From NCBI RefSeq assembly GCF_003368325.1, contig NZ_CP031466.1:2604001-2668000 (forward strand): 64,000 nt of DNA, given 5' to 3'. Under the pieces are notes generated by a model. It saw nothing but the letters and a program-made list of their open reading frames with translations, did not search any database and was not told the DNA's origin. Shown piece after piece: positions 33,982 through 43,870 of this stretch. This DNA comes from Paraburkholderia caffeinilytica (GTDB lineage: Bacteria > Pseudomonadota > Gammaproteobacteria > Burkholderiales > Burkholderiaceae). Position numbers and translations under genes: made by a program. Position 1 is the stretch's first letter. Every line of letters starts with the position of its first letter.

Positions 33982-36249
33982 ATGGGACTCTGCAGATTGC
34001 GCGCATATCGACCTCAATTCGCGCCGCAAGCGCTGGCGCTCGCCGTTGCACTGCTATTTTCGGCGTCGGCGCATGCTGCCGACCCGGCACTGAACTCTCT
34101 CGGCCAGGCAGGCGGCCTGGTGATTCCCTATGCGTACCCGTTGCCGGAAGGTGTCGGCGAAGCACAGTACAACGACTATATCGACCCTCGATACGGCAAG
34201 AAGGCGACGGGTTCCCAGATCTACTGGGGGGCGGTCGGGCTCCTGCCGTATGTCGAGGTTGCCGGCGGGCTGGCGAACTATCCGGCAGATGTGCCGGCGC
34301 CGTTCGCCGGAGCGGACCATGTTGTCCTTCGTCATTTGATGGCCGATGTCAAACTGGCCGTGCCGCAGTTCTTCAAATATCAGCCGGCCATCGCTTTCGG
34401 CATGACCGACATTGGTGGTCAAACCCATTTCTTTCGCTCGAAGTACGGCGCGGTATCCCAGGCCGTTGGGCCGCTCAACCTGACAATCGGCTATGGACAA
34501 GGCGATCGGCTCGATGGCCTGTTTGGAGGTGCCCAGCTGTCGCTTTGGCATACGGGACTATCGCTGCTGGCAGAGCATGATTCGAAGACGCCCTACGTAG
34601 GCATCCGTTATCAATCGCCTCGCATCAGCTGGCTAGCCGACGCGAACGTAATCGGCACGATAACGCGCGCGGTCAGATCGACAGACGGCGTATCGCCGCG
34701 CACGTCGATCTCGGTGGGGATCCAGATACCGTTCGGCAACCGGTTCAATTCGCAGCGCTGCGCAGACGGTCTGTGCGACGGCACCCACGCACAGGTGCAA
34801 CAGGCACCAACCGACGCAGCCGCGAACGAAGCGATCGTGTCGCGCAACTTGCAGCCGCTACCCGAGGCGGCAATGGCGGAACAGCCGAATCGCCTTGCCG
34901 GAGAGGGGGTTCCATTTGTGCCGCCGCTGCAATCCCAGGCGACTGTCGTTGTCGCCGAAACAACCCCTGCGGTGTCCGCTGAGCGCGCGCCCGCTATTTC
35001 CGAGTCGCTGGACACGTCCGCGCTCGATTCGATTGCGGCGCAGCTGTTTGCCGCTGGTCTCGAACGCGTGCGAGTGGGGATCAGCGGCCGGGATCTCATC
35101 GTCGAATACGAGAACCACCGGTACAACCAGAACGAAGCCGACGCGCTTGGCATCGTGCTGGGCGTGGCGAGCATCAACGCGCCGCATGGCATAGAGCGAA
35201 TCCGCGCCGTGGTCAAGAAGGCCAATGATGCGCTCGCCGACATCGCCGTCGATCGCGAAGCCTACGCACAGTTTCTCGCCGGTGGGACACCTTCGGCAGC
35301 AAGCGCATCGATGACGATGCGAACGCGACCGACCTATGACGCGGACTCGATTGCATGGCATGGCGACGATCGGCGTCATGGACTCACGCGCATTCAGATC
35401 TCGCCCGTGACGAGTTATCTCTATGGCACGGAGTATGGAAACTTCGATATTTCGCTAGCGGCAAATATTCAAGGATTCGTTCCGCTCTGGCGGGGCGCCG
35501 AACTGTACGCGAGCTACATCGCGCCGCTGTACAACACGAAGAATATGGACGATCACCGCGTGTTTAGCCAATACCGCCTACGCGGCGGGTTGGCCACTGC
35601 CGCGTTGGCGCAGAGTTTCTGGATCATGCCGCAAGTCCTGAACGTGGCCGCCGTGGGCAGGTTCAACTACCACTACGTGGGCATCGAGAACGAAACCACG
35701 GCATTCGTCCCAGGCCGTCCGGACATCGTGCGACTGCGTCTCGCGTATCTGCACCAGGAGCCTGGTCAAGACATGCTGTCGCACCAGGAAAACGCAATGA
35801 TCACCTACCGATGGGTTCAACCTTCGTGGAACCTATGGATCGAGGGTGGGGTGGCGCGCTATGTCGGGGGCGACAAGGGTCCCCTGATCACGCTGACGCG
35901 CTGGTTCGACGACGTATCCGTCAGCGTGCATGGCGAACACAGCGGCCGTGGAAGCTTCGTGGGTGCGAGCATCAGCTTCCCGCTCACGCCGCGTCAAGGT
36001 ATGAAGCCGGGCATTACCCAGCTCGACGGCGCCCAGTCGTTTGCGCTGGATTTCCGTACGCGCGTTGGATCGACCAACTACCTGTCGCCCAATGCAGCGG
36101 AGAACCTCAACTTCCCCTATAGCACTCAGCAATATCTGCTGAACCAGGGACGCTTTAGCGCGGCCTATTTCTCGACGCAAATGTATCGCATGCGCGACGC
36201 GTACGACCGCTATGCAAAGCCGGACGGTGTTCCGCAGAAGTCGGATTGA
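33982..36249 (+). CDS. YjbH-domain outer-membrane protein (exopolysaccharide-associated)
   Basis: 755 residues from ATG 33982. Its N-terminus (MGLCRLRAYRPQF...LFSASAHAAD) is a signal peptide; the frame extends upstream to 33898 without one. The family start 'SLGQAGGLVIPYAYPLPEGVGEAQYND' and long stretches of alternating beta-strand sequence ('LNLTIGYGQGDRLDGLFGGAQLS', 'SVSVHGEHSGRGSFVGASISFPL') fit the YjbH beta-barrel pair joined by a soluble middle ('IAAQLFAAGLERVRVGISGRDLIVEYENHRYNQNEADALGIVLG'). YjbH proteins belong to polysaccharide export operons in enterobacteria. Partner YjbE/F/G genes are not next to it here. Confidence 0.82.
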   Translation: MGLCRLRAYRPQFAPQALALAVALLFSASAHAADPALNSLGQAGGLVIPYAYPLPEGVGEAQYNDYIDPRYGKKATGSQIYWGAVGLLPYVEVAGGLANYPADVPAPFAGADHVVLRHLMADVKLAVPQFFKYQPAIAFGMTDIGGQTHFFRSKYGAVSQAVGPLNLTIGYGQGDRLDGLFGGAQLSLWHTGLSLLAEHDSKTPYVGIRYQSPRISWLADANVIGTITRAVRSTDGVSPRTSISVGIQIPFGNRFNSQRCADGLCDGTHAQVQQAPTDAAANEAIVSRNLQPLPEAAMAEQPNRLAGEGVPFVPPLQSQATVVVAETTPAVSAERAPAISESLDTSALDSIAAQLFAAGLERVRVGISGRDLIVEYENHRYNQNEADALGIVLGVASINAPHGIERIRAVVKKANDALADIAVDREAYAQFLAGGTPSAASASMTMRTRPTYDADSIAWHGDDRRHGLTRIQISPVTSYLYGTEYGNFDISLAANIQGFVPLWRGAELYASYIAPLYNTKNMDDHRVFSQYRLRGGLATAALAQSFWIMPQVLNVAAVGRFNYHYVGIENETTAFVPGRPDIVRLRLAYLHQEPGQDMLSHQENAMITYRWVQPSWNLWIEGGVARYVGGDKGPLITLTRWFDDVSVSVHGEHSGRGSFVGASISFPLTPRQGMKPGITQLDGAQSFALDFRTRVGSTNYLSPNAAENLNFPYSTQQYLLNQGRFSAAYFSTQMYRMRDAYDRYAKPDGVPQKSD

Positions 36250-36384
36250 CATGGAGAGACAACCGGCTGCTCCGCCGTAAAAAGTGACGCCGCGGCAGTC
36301 CGTGAAAACCGTTTGCAGGATGTATTGACAGTGCAGGCTCTTTCACCGGTCACATGGTGAGTGACTTTCTTTCGGAGAGAAATC

Positions 36385-37116
36385 ATGAAGCTACTTGATA
36401 CCCGCGCATGGCGTGCGCTGCAGTTAGGATCGATTGCGCTGGCGAGCAGCGCGCTCGTTGCATGTGGAGGCGGCGGCAATTCGCCAACTTCGACAATTAA
36501 AGGAACGGCGGCGGTCGGTGCTCCGGTGGCTAACGGGACCATCCAGATGAGTTGCAAGAACGGCTCCAGTAGTGGGACTTCAGATTCGAACGGAGCATTT
36601 TCGAGCACGTTCCACTTCGACGGTCCATGTTTGCTCACGGTCACAAGCGGTTCGATCGTCCTCAATTCTTTTGCTGCCGGTGCGGGCACGTACAACATTA
36701 CGTCGCTCACACAGCTGCTTTTGAGCTACCTTGCCGGACAGCTCGGCACGACGCTCAACGGTCTGCTTGCCGGCATCACGACGAACTCGACTTACCAGAG
36801 TGCGCTGACGAATAGCACGGTGATAACCAACGCAGAAAACGCGGTGGCTCAGTTGATCAAAAGCACGTACGGCATAACGTTGTCTACGAACTCGTTCCTG
36901 ACCGTATCGTTCACGCCAGGGCAACCTGGGGCGGACGCGGATCTCGACGCCCTGCTGGCCGCTGGCGCCATTACGAGTAACGGTCAGCCCGCTGCATCGC
37001 TTGTAAGCGCGGCGCTTGCCGCAGGCGCTGCGGCACCCATTTCAGGTGGCACCGGATCGACTAACCCGACCGGCGGGACGGGGGGAACGGGTGGAACGGG
37101 CGGAACAGGGACGTAG
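36385..37116 (+). CDS. Small lipoprotein with Gly-Gly-Thr repeat tail, function unknown
   Basis: 243 residues from ATG 36385 (GGAGAG upstream). The lipobox is 'SSALVACGG' and the N-terminal module 'STIKGTAAVGAPVANGTIQMSCKNGSSSGTSDSNGAFSSTF' resembles a carboxypeptidase-regulatory/Ig-like plug. A helical domain ('LTQLLLSYLAGQLGTTLNGLLAG') follows. The C-terminus is a low-complexity Gly-Gly-Thr tail encoded by 9-bp repeats. It is likely anchored at the cell surface. It follows the YjbH-like gene by 135 bp. No function can be assigned. Confidence 0.7.
   Translation: MKLLDTRAWRALQLGSIALASSALVACGGGGNSPTSTIKGTAAVGAPVANGTIQMSCKNGSSSGTSDSNGAFSSTFHFDGPCLLTVTSGSIVLNSFAAGAGTYNITSLTQLLLSYLAGQLGTTLNGLLAGITTNSTYQSALTNSTVITNAENAVAQLIKSTYGITLSTNSFLTVSFTPGQPGADADLDALLAAGAITSNGQPAASLVSAALAAGAAAPISGGTGSTNPTGGTGGTGGTGGTGT
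37072..37107 (+). repeat. 9-bp tandem repeat (four copies) in the lipoprotein tail
   Basis: Units ggcgggacg, gggggaacg, ggtggaacg and ggcggaaca each encode Gly-Gly-Thr at the 3' end of the lipoprotein gene. Copy-number changes would keep frame and alter tail length. Confidence 0.75.
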
Positions 37117-37231
37117 ACAAGATGGCGCTCGGCGGGGCTATTCAACTCATTCGGATACCTATGATTTCCGGATGGGCCTGCAGGTCACGCTCGGGTTGTT
37201 GATGCATGGAGGCGGCGTGCCATATGGGAGA

Positions 37232-37251
37232 TGGCCGGCCTACGCCGGCCA
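37232..37251. terminator. GC-rich hairpin downstream of the lipoprotein gene
   Basis: TGGCCGGC (37232-37239) pairs perfectly with GCCGGCCA (37244-37251) over a 4-base loop, 115 bp past the lipoprotein stop. There is no T run; it is a possible terminator or REP-like element. Confidence 0.4.
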
Positions 37252-37269
37252 GCGTGTTGCCGTTGAGGC

Positions 37270-37536
37270 TTACTCAGTCACCAAGTCGACACGGCCGAGA
37301 CGCGTAGCGGCTACCGGCCGGGCTCGTGTCAGGAAGGTGAAGATCATCCCCGGGGGAGACCAGCATGACCGCCGCCAGTACATACACGAGGCTGCTGAAA
37401 GGACGACGGTAGCTCGCCACCATCGCCGCGTGATCGAGCCCGCCAGCAGGCCAAGCACCGACGGGCTGTCCCAGCCGCTACGCGGTGCCCGCATCGCCGC
37501 ATCGGTCAACAGCGCAAGTGCGGCCATGAAGCTCAT
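37270..37536 (-). pseudogene. Possible remnant of an MFS (DHA2-like) permease gene
   Basis: The minus-strand frame encodes a hydrophobic stretch with 'MRAPRSGWDSPSVLGLLAGS', reminiscent of the conserved 'GWxSPxVLGLLA' loop of DHA2 drug exporters. Before and after it the frame loses similarity and stops interrupt. It is too short to be functional and may be chance; recorded because it lies in a decayed region beside an insertion-sequence remnant. Confidence 0.25.
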
Positions 37537-37719
37537 CGCGCCCGGCCGGTACTCGACCGATCAGACAATGTCAGAGGAGATACCGTCCACTCCCGATCAG
37601 GGGGGATGATTCTCCGGGACGAGTTGAACCTCAAGCCTGCGCCTATGGCGCACCGCTTTGCGGCTTCGGGCTTCACCTTTTCCTCGTCCCGAAACGACAG
37701 CTATCCAGTCGGGAATAAC

Positions 37720-38242
37720 GACCGGCCGAACCAGCTCTGGGTTTCGGATTTCACGTACGTCTCGACTGGGCGGGCTGGCTCTATGTCGCATTTGTGATCG
37801 GCGTGTTCGCTCGGCGCATTGTCGGCTGACGTGTTAGTTTGTCGACGACCACGGACTTCGTTCTGGATGTACTTGAACAAGCCCTGTACGCTCGCCAACC
37901 AGACAACGACGGCACGTTGATTCACCGATCGCAATACGTCAGCATTCGATACAGCGAGCGGCTGCGGCCGAAGCCGGCATCGAACCATCCGTCGGCAGCC
38001 GCGGCGACAGCTACGACAATGCGCTGGCTAAAACGATCAATGGCCTGTACAAGGCCGAACTGGTTCATCGGCGCGCTCCGTGGAAAACTCGAGAATCTGT
38101 CGAGCTGGCTACGCTGGAATGGGTGGCGTGGTTCAACCATCATCGGCTAATGGAACCTCTCGGCTATATCCCGCCTGCTGAAGCTGAGGCAAACTACTAC
38201 CGGCAATTCAGCAATACCATCGCTGTGCTGGCATTAACTTAA
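37720..38242 (+). pseudogene. Decayed IS3-family transposase (OrfB) fragment
   Basis: Pieces of the rve/DDE domain appear in order but in different frames: 'RPNQLWVSDFTYVST', then 'AGWLYVAFVIGVFARRIVG' followed by a TGA in place of Trp. Next come 'TDFVLDVLEQALYARQPDNDGTLIH' with a small deletion, and 'GIEPSVGSRGDSYDNALAKTINGLYKAELVHRRAPWKTRESVELATLEWVAWFNHHRLMEPLGYIPPAEAEANYYRQ'-type sequence up to TAA 38242. The D-D-E catalytic region is broken by at least two frameshifts and one nonsense change. The 5' half and OrfA are missing. Confidence 0.8.
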
Positions 38243-38249
38243 ACCAACC

Positions 38250-38276
38250 AGTCTCCACGATTCCCGGGGAGGTTCA
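38250..38276 (+). mobile_element. Right terminal inverted repeat of the IS3-family remnant
   Basis: The sequence from gtctccacg to ggttca, just past the transposase stop, has the form of the right end of Burkholderia IS3-family elements, which finish in GGTTCA. No matching left end (TGAACC...) was found upstream, so the element is truncated. Confidence 0.55.
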
Positions 38277-38565
38277 AATCGAATGTTACTTTTTGCCAAA
38301 AGGCGCAGACCAGTCGTCTACCGACGACACGAACATTCGAACTTCGGCTTCGTCCAGACAACTGATCCTCGCGCTCGGATCATGTCCGACCGGTCATCGG
38401 CCTTATGAGAAGCTTTCCATAAGGCCGATGACACGGCGAACACGCTTGACTTGCGAGTACCAGCTACTTAACAGCGAAATCGGCAACTGGATGTCTCACT
38501 GAACCGGTCTGCGAGTAACAAGAACTGGCACGCCGCTGCCAAGTAGAACGCTGCCGCCCAAACGC

Positions 38566-39231
38566 TTAAGTTTTTTTCTGATCCTGCAGCCGCGCTCTGG
38601 CCGACGCGATCGATTGTCGCAGCTTCGCCTGCAACGCCTCACGTGGCGGTAAAACGGTGAGGTATTCGGCAACGTGGGTGCCATTTTTGTCAAGTTCGAG
38701 CAATTCAATCTGTTCCTGCTTCTTGCCAGCACACAGAATGATCCCAAGTGGTGGCTGCCCGCCGGGCTCTTGTTCGTACTTCGCTAGCCAACGCAGATAC
38801 AGTTCCATCTCACTCTTGTACTCGGCCCTGAAGGCGCCTAGTTTCAGTTCGATAGCCGCAAGCCGTTTGAGCTTGCGATTGTAAAACAGCAAGTCGATGT
38901 CGAGGTCGTCATGATCGATCTGCACGCGCTTCTGGCGGGCCACGAACGTGAACCCGGCACCGAGCTCGAGGAGGAACTGCTCCATCTCGCGCAAGATGGC
39001 GTTCTCGAGATCCTTTTCCAGATGGCGGTCGTTAAGCCCTAGGAAATCCAGCACGTACGGATCTTTGAGCAGTACGTCCGGCGACACGCACTGTTCCTGC
39101 CGCAGTTGCGTCAAGTCGTGCGGCACCGCTTCTGCTGGTTTTCGTGAAATTGCGCTGCACTCAAGCAGCATCGAGTTGATTCGCTCCCGCAACTGTCGTG
39201 ACGACCAGCGCAGTGGTTGATCAAACGACAC
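38566..39231 (-). pseudogene. N-terminally truncated DUF1016 (YhcG-type) PDDEXK nuclease
   Basis: The surviving 221 residues from GTG 39231 contain the C-terminal nuclease module. This includes 'DPYVLDFLGLNDRHLEKDLENAILREMEQFLLELGAGFTFVARQKRVQIDHDDLDIDLLFYNRKLKRLAAIELK' with its D...E-x-K active site, and 'GIILCAGKKQEQIELLELDKNGTHVAEY'. Full-length relatives are about 350 residues with an N-terminal DNA-binding DUF1016_N domain, which is absent. Sequence before 39231 does not continue it. It is probably a relic, though the nuclease half is intact. It lies between the IS remnant and ugd. Confidence 0.8.
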
Positions 39232-39412
39232 GGATTCTTACTATCGAATCGATCTTGTCAAAAGATGCAAATATCTGGTCAATCTTCGCCACTTTTTCCT
39301 ACCGACAAGTCCGTTCAGTAATCATCCTCAACGATCAAGCGGAAACTCACACTGCTCGAATGCCTTGTGTACCGTTCCCTACGAAATCGTCGACTCTTTC
39401 CACAGAAGCTCT

Positions 39413-40780
39413 ATGAAAGTCACAATTGTCGGAACAGGCTATGTTGGACTCGTTACCGGAGCTTGCCTAGCAGAATTGGGCAACGACGTCCTGTGCCTTG
39501 ACGTTGATGTAACCAAAATCACGCGCCTGAACAACGGCGACGTACCAATCTACGAACCCGGGTTGTCAGATGTCATCGCTCGCAACCGTGATGCAGGGCG
39601 TCTCACGTTCTCTACGGATATCGCTGACGCTGTCGCTCACGGTGAAATCCAGTTCATTGCAGTAGGCACTCCGCCGGATGAAGACGGATCCGCCGACATG
39701 CGGTATGTGCTATCTGCCGCGCGGAACATTGGCCAGCACATGAACAGCTTTAAAGTGATTGTCGACAAGTCGACCGTACCGGTCGGTACCGCAGACAAGG
39801 TCCACGACGTAATCGCCAATGAACTCGCAGCACGTGGAATCGACACGCAGTTCGCCGTAGTCTCAAATCCCGAATTCTTGAAGGAAGGGGCTGCGGTAGA
39901 AGACTTCATGCGTCCGGACCGAATTGTGATCGGTTGCGGTGCCGACGTAGCCGGGCTGCGCGCGAAAAGTCTTATTGAACAGTTGTACGCCCCTTTCAAT
40001 CGCAATCACTCGCGCACGCTTTTCATGGACGTCCGTTCTGCGGAGTTCACCAAATACGCAGCAAATGCGATGCTGGCCACTCGTATTTCGTTCATCAATG
40101 AACTCGCAAACCTGGCTGATCGCGTCGGGGCAGATATTGAGAACGTGCGTCGCGGCATCGGCTCTGATCCGCGCATTGGTTACAGCTTTCTATATGCGGG
40201 ATGTGGATATGGCGGATCCTGCTTTCCGAAAGATGTGCAAGCGCTAATACACACCGCCGCCGAGCACGATATGGAGTTGAACATCCTGGCGTCTGCGGAG
40301 CGAGTCAACGAGCGCCAAAAGACGGTATTGCTCGACAAGATTCGGCGTCACTTCGATCGAGCACTTGACGGCAGGCACTTCGCGATTTGGGGCCTTGCGT
40401 TCAAGCCCAATACTGATGATATGCGGCAGGCCACTAGCAGGCGGCTAATTGCCGAACTACTCCGTGGCGGTGCATCGGTTAGCGTCTATGACCCCGTGGC
40501 CCTTGATGAAGCGAGCCGCTGCCTCTCGGCAGATCTTGCCCCCGAAGACTATAAGCGTATTCGATTCTCCAAGGACCGAGACGCGACACTCCAGGACGCG
40601 GATGCACTCGTAATTTTAACGGAGTGGAAGGAATTCCGCAGTCCGGATTTCGAGCATATGAAATCTGCTTTGAAGGATACGGTCGTGTTCGACGGCCGCA
40701 ATCTATACGATCCTGGTGCGATGCAGTCCAGTGGGTGGACGTACTACACCATTGGACGCGACTCGGCCTCTGTGGCGTGA
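39413..40780 (+). CDS. ugd: UDP-glucose 6-dehydrogenase
   Basis: 455 residues from ATG 39413. The N-terminal NAD site is '[21 protein letters not shown]'. The catalytic Cys270 lies in '[14 protein letters not shown]'. '[11 protein letters not shown]', '[23 protein letters not shown]' and '[16 protein letters not shown]' complete the family set. It oxidises UDP-glucose to UDP-glucuronate, a cepacian-type sugar donor. In cepacian loci the homologue (bceC) is inside the main operon; here it stands alone on the other strand about 20 kb away. Its codon use is less GC-biased than the catabolic region. Confidence 0.93.
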   Translation: MKVTIVGTGYVGLVTGACLAELGNDVLCLDVDVTKITRLNNGDVPIYEPGLSDVIARNRDAGRLTFSTDIADAVAHGEIQFIAVGTPPDEDGSADMRYVLSAARNIGQHMNSFKVIVDKSTVPVGTADKVHDVIANELAARGIDTQFAVVSNPEFLKEGAAVEDFMRPDRIVIGCGADVAGLRAKSLIEQLYAPFNRNHSRTLFMDVRSAEFTKYAANAMLATRISFINELANLADRVGADIENVRRGIGSDPRIGYSFLYAGCGYGGSCFPKDVQALIHTAAEHDMELNILASAERVNERQKTVLLDKIRRHFDRALDGRHFAIWGLAFKPNTDDMRQATSRRLIAELLRGGASVSVYDPVALDEASRCLSADLAPEDYKRIRFSKDRDATLQDADALVILTEWKEFRSPDFEHMKSALKDTVVFDGRNLYDPGAMQSSGWTYYTIGRDSASVA

Positions 40781-41249
40781 TCGCTTGACTTCACGTGATC
40801 GGAGCTTTTCAGTTCCAGTTGTGAGCTGGGTTCGCGAACCGCTGGTGGACAACCCAAATGCGAGTCTACCGGTTTCCCAAAGTTAATCGGCCACCATGCG
40901 CGGCTCAGTAAATTAGACCACATGGATACCCGATCCAGTAGACGGAAGCGAACTCATTTGAATTTCCCGAAATAGAAATCAGAATCGGATTAGTACTTGC
41001 GCTGCACGACATTAACGCGACCGTTCCTGTATATCTGTTTCAATCCGGCAGTTCCGTCGAACCGCCTTGCGAGATAACGTTCCCCATAAGGTTACCGGTT
41101 GCCTCCAGCGATTGTCTCGAGTCTACGGATCGAAGGTCGAACATACAGATAGTCAATCCATTGCGACATCGCGAATGACAACAGTTTTTCATGCTTAGAC
41201 AGATCATCAACTCAAACGAACACGGACCTGAAAGTTCAAAGGAAAGCCC
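40781..41249. other. 469-bp intergenic region, no gene seen
   Basis: No frame with a ribosome site or family similarity, and no clear terminator after ugd. Presumably carries the promoter of rfbBAC; no convincing -35/-10 could be picked out by eye. Confidence 0.4.
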
Positions 41250-42311
41250 ATGATTCTGGTGACAGGCGGTGCCGGCTTTATCGGCGCCAATTTCGTGCTC
41301 GACTGGCTCGATGCGTCGGACGAAGCGGTGCTGAATGTAGACAAACTGACCTACGCCGGCAATCTGGGTACGCTCAAGTCGCAACAGGGCAATCCCCGGC
41401 ATGTGTTCGTGCGGGCCGATATCTGCGATCGTGCCGCGATGGATGCGCTCCTCGCCGAACACAAGCCGCGCGCCGTGCTGCACTTCGCCGCCGAAAGCCA
41501 TGTGGACCGTTCGATCCACGGCCCGGCCGATTTCGTGCAGACCAACGTGGTCGGCACCTTCACGCTGCTCGAAGCCACCCGTCAGTACTGGAATACGCTC
41601 GGCGAGGCCGACAGGGCCGCGTTCCGTTTCCTGCACGTCTCGACCGACGAAGTGTTCGGCTCGCTGTCCGCTACCGATCCGCAATTTTCCGAAACCACGC
41701 CGTACGCGCCGAATAGCCCCTATTCGGCCACCAAGGCGGGGTCCGACCATCTGGTGCGCGCCTACCATCACACGTACGGCCTGCCGGTGCTCACCACGAA
41801 CTGCTCGAACAATTACGGTCCGTACCAGTTCCCCGAGAAGCTGATCCCGCTGATGATCGCCAACGCGCTCGGCGGCAAGGCGCTGCCGGTGTACGGCGAC
41901 GGTCAGAACGTGCGCGACTGGCTGTATGTCGGCGACCACTGCAGCGCGATCCGCGAAGTGCTCGCGCGCGGCACGCCGGGCGAAACGTACAACATCGGCG
42001 GCTGGAACGAAAAGAAGAACCTCGACGTCGTGCATACGCTGTGCGACCTGCTCGACCAGTTGCGTCCGAAGGCGGGCGCCTCGTACCGCGACCAGATCAC
42101 CTACGTGAAGGACCGTCCGGGCCACGACCGCCGTTATGCGATCGACGCCCGCAAGCTCGAGCGCGAACTCGGCTGGAAACCGGCCGAGACGTTCGAGACC
42201 GGCCTCGCCAGAACGGTCCAGTGGTATCTGGACAATCAGGCGTGGTCTGACGAAGTCGCTTCGGGTGAATACCGGAAGTGGGTTGAGACCAACTACGCGC
42301 AGCGCGCGTAA
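41250..42311 (+). CDS. rfbB: dTDP-glucose 4,6-dehydratase
   Basis: 353 residues; AAAGGAAA lies before ATG 41250. Extended-SDR motifs are '[16 protein letters not shown]', '[12 protein letters not shown]', '[11 protein letters not shown]' and catalytic Y-x3-K in '[46 protein letters not shown]', all diagnostic of RfbB. It makes dTDP-4-keto-6-deoxyglucose. It is the first gene of rfbBAC, 10 bp before rfbA. The segment is much richer in GC than the genes just downstream. Confidence 0.95.
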   Translation: MILVTGGAGFIGANFVLDWLDASDEAVLNVDKLTYAGNLGTLKSQQGNPRHVFVRADICDRAAMDALLAEHKPRAVLHFAAESHVDRSIHGPADFVQTNVVGTFTLLEATRQYWNTLGEADRAAFRFLHVSTDEVFGSLSATDPQFSETTPYAPNSPYSATKAGSDHLVRAYHHTYGLPVLTTNCSNNYGPYQFPEKLIPLMIANALGGKALPVYGDGQNVRDWLYVGDHCSAIREVLARGTPGETYNIGGWNEKKNLDVVHTLCDLLDQLRPKAGASYRDQITYVKDRPGHDRRYAIDARKLERELGWKPAETFETGLARTVQWYLDNQAWSDEVASGEYRKWVETNYAQRA

Positions 42312-42321
42312 GGAAACGGAT

Positions 42322-43215
42322 ATGGCACGCAAAGGCATTATTCTCGCGGGCGGATCGGGCACGCGCCTGTATCCGATCACACACGTCGTCTCCAAGCAGT
42401 TGCTGCCTGTCTACGACAAACCGATGATCTACTACCCGCTGTCCACGCTGATGGTGGCGGGCATCCGCGACGTGCTGATCATCTCCACGCCGCAGGATAC
42501 GCCGCGCTTCGAAGCCATGCTCGGCGACGGCAGCCAGTGGGGCATGAACATCCAGTACGCGGTTCAGCCCTCGCCGGACGGTCTCGCGCAGGCGTTCATC
42601 ATCGGCCGCGACTTTGTGGGTCATGACCCGTCGGCGCTGATTCTCGGCGACAACATTTTCTACGGCCACGATCTCGCGAAGCAGCTCGATCGCGCGAACG
42701 GGCAGGACGAGGGCGCGACCGTCTTCGCCTATCACGTGCACGATCCGGAGCGCTATGGCGTGGTCGAATTCGACAAGCAGTTCCGCGCGTTGTCGATCGA
42801 GGAGAAGCCGCTCAAGCCACGCTCGAATTACGCCGTGACCGGTTTGTACTTCTACGACAAACAGGTCTGCGATATCGCGGCGGACATCAAGCCGTCGCCG
42901 CGCGGCGAGCTCGAAATCACCGACGTCAACTCGCGTTATCTGGCCAACGCCGCGCTCAACGTCGAGATCATGGGGCGCGGTTATGCGTGGCTCGACACGG
43001 GCACGCACGATTCGCTGATCGAAGCCGCGACGTTCATCGCCACGCTGCAGAAACGCCAGGGTCTGGTGGTGGCGTGTCCGGAAGAGATTGCGTACCGCAA
43101 GCAATGGATCGACGGCGAACAACTGCAGGCGCTCGCCAAACCGCTGGCGAAGAATGCGTATGGCAAATATTTAGAAGACATTCTTACGGACCAAGTGGCA
43201 TGGCCATCCAAGTAA
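42322..43215 (+). CDS. rfbA: Glucose-1-phosphate thymidylyltransferase
   Basis: 297 residues from ATG 42322. The nucleotidyltransferase motif is '[16 protein letters not shown]' with '[22 protein letters not shown]'. '[11 protein letters not shown]', '[17 protein letters not shown]' and '[18 protein letters not shown]' complete the RfbA set. It forms dTDP-glucose. It overlaps rfbC by 16 bases, a tight operon. Confidence 0.95.
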   Translation: MARKGIILAGGSGTRLYPITHVVSKQLLPVYDKPMIYYPLSTLMVAGIRDVLIISTPQDTPRFEAMLGDGSQWGMNIQYAVQPSPDGLAQAFIIGRDFVGHDPSALILGDNIFYGHDLAKQLDRANGQDEGATVFAYHVHDPERYGVVEFDKQFRALSIEEKPLKPRSNYAVTGLYFYDKQVCDIAADIKPSPRGELEITDVNSRYLANAALNVEIMGRGYAWLDTGTHDSLIEAATFIATLQKRQGLVVACPEEIAYRKQWIDGEQLQALAKPLAKNAYGKYLEDILTDQVAWPSK

Positions 43216-43751
43216 CCGCTACGGCGCTGCCGGAAGTCAAGATCATCGAGCCGAAGGTGTTCGGCGATGCGCGGGGCTATTTCTACGAAAGCTTCAATGC
43301 GGTGGAGTTCGCGGAGCACGTGGAGCAGGACGTCACGTTCGTGCAGGACAACCATTCGCGTTCGGCGAAAGGCGTGCTGCGCGGCCTGCACTACCAGATC
43401 CAGCATGCGCAGGGCAAGCTCGTACGCGTGGTGGAAGGGAAAGTGTTCGACGTTGCCGTCGACATCCGCAGGAGCTCGCCGAATTTCGGCAGGTGGGTGG
43501 GTGTGACGCTGTCGGTGGAGAACCATCGGCAGTTGTGGGTGCCGCCTGGTTTCGCGCACGGCTTTGTCGTGCTGTCCGAATCGGCGCAGTTCCTCTACAA
43601 AACCACCGACTACTGGTTCCCCGAGCACGAGCGCAGCATCGTCTGGAACGATCCGGCGGTCGGCATCGAGTGGCCGATCGACTTCGAGCCGCTGCTGGCC
43701 GCGAAGGACGCGGCCGGCAAACACCTTTCAACGGCAGAATGCTTCGACTGA
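43200..43751 (+). CDS. rfbC: dTDP-4-dehydrorhamnose 3,5-epimerase
   Basis: 183 residues from ATG 43200, overlapping rfbA. The cupin epimerase motifs are '[14 protein letters not shown]', '[18 protein letters not shown]' with the catalytic His, '[19 protein letters not shown]' and '[28 protein letters not shown]'. It yields dTDP-4-keto-L-rhamnose. The reductase gene rfbD that normally follows is missing; the next gene is an AT-rich orphan. Confidence 0.94.
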   Translation: MAIQVTATALPEVKIIEPKVFGDARGYFYESFNAVEFAEHVEQDVTFVQDNHSRSAKGVLRGLHYQIQHAQGKLVRVVEGKVFDVAVDIRRSSPNFGRWVGVTLSVENHRQLWVPPGFAHGFVVLSESAQFLYKTTDYWFPEHERSIVWNDPAVGIEWPIDFEPLLAAKDAAGKHLSTAECFD

Positions 43752-43870
43752 ACATGCGTCGCATATATCGTGTATTAGCACGCCACAAAACACAGTTCCG
43801 GAATCGCCATAAGGTGCACTTTTCCACTATAGCTTATTTCTTAGGATAATTTATTAAGGGCCATTATAAA

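Noticed and set aside
38268..38280. GGTTCAAATC, resembling a tRNA T-loop
   Set aside because: There is no acceptor stem, anticodon arm or CCA around it; it is the right end of the IS3-family remnant plus flanking DNA.
38672..38686. Perfect sigma54 consensus on the minus strand (TGGCAC-N5-TTGC)
   Set aside because: It lies inside the DUF1016 coding sequence, where the bases are explained by codons for Gly-Thr-His-Val. It also shows that a perfect match can arise by chance, so the intergenic matches need experimental support.
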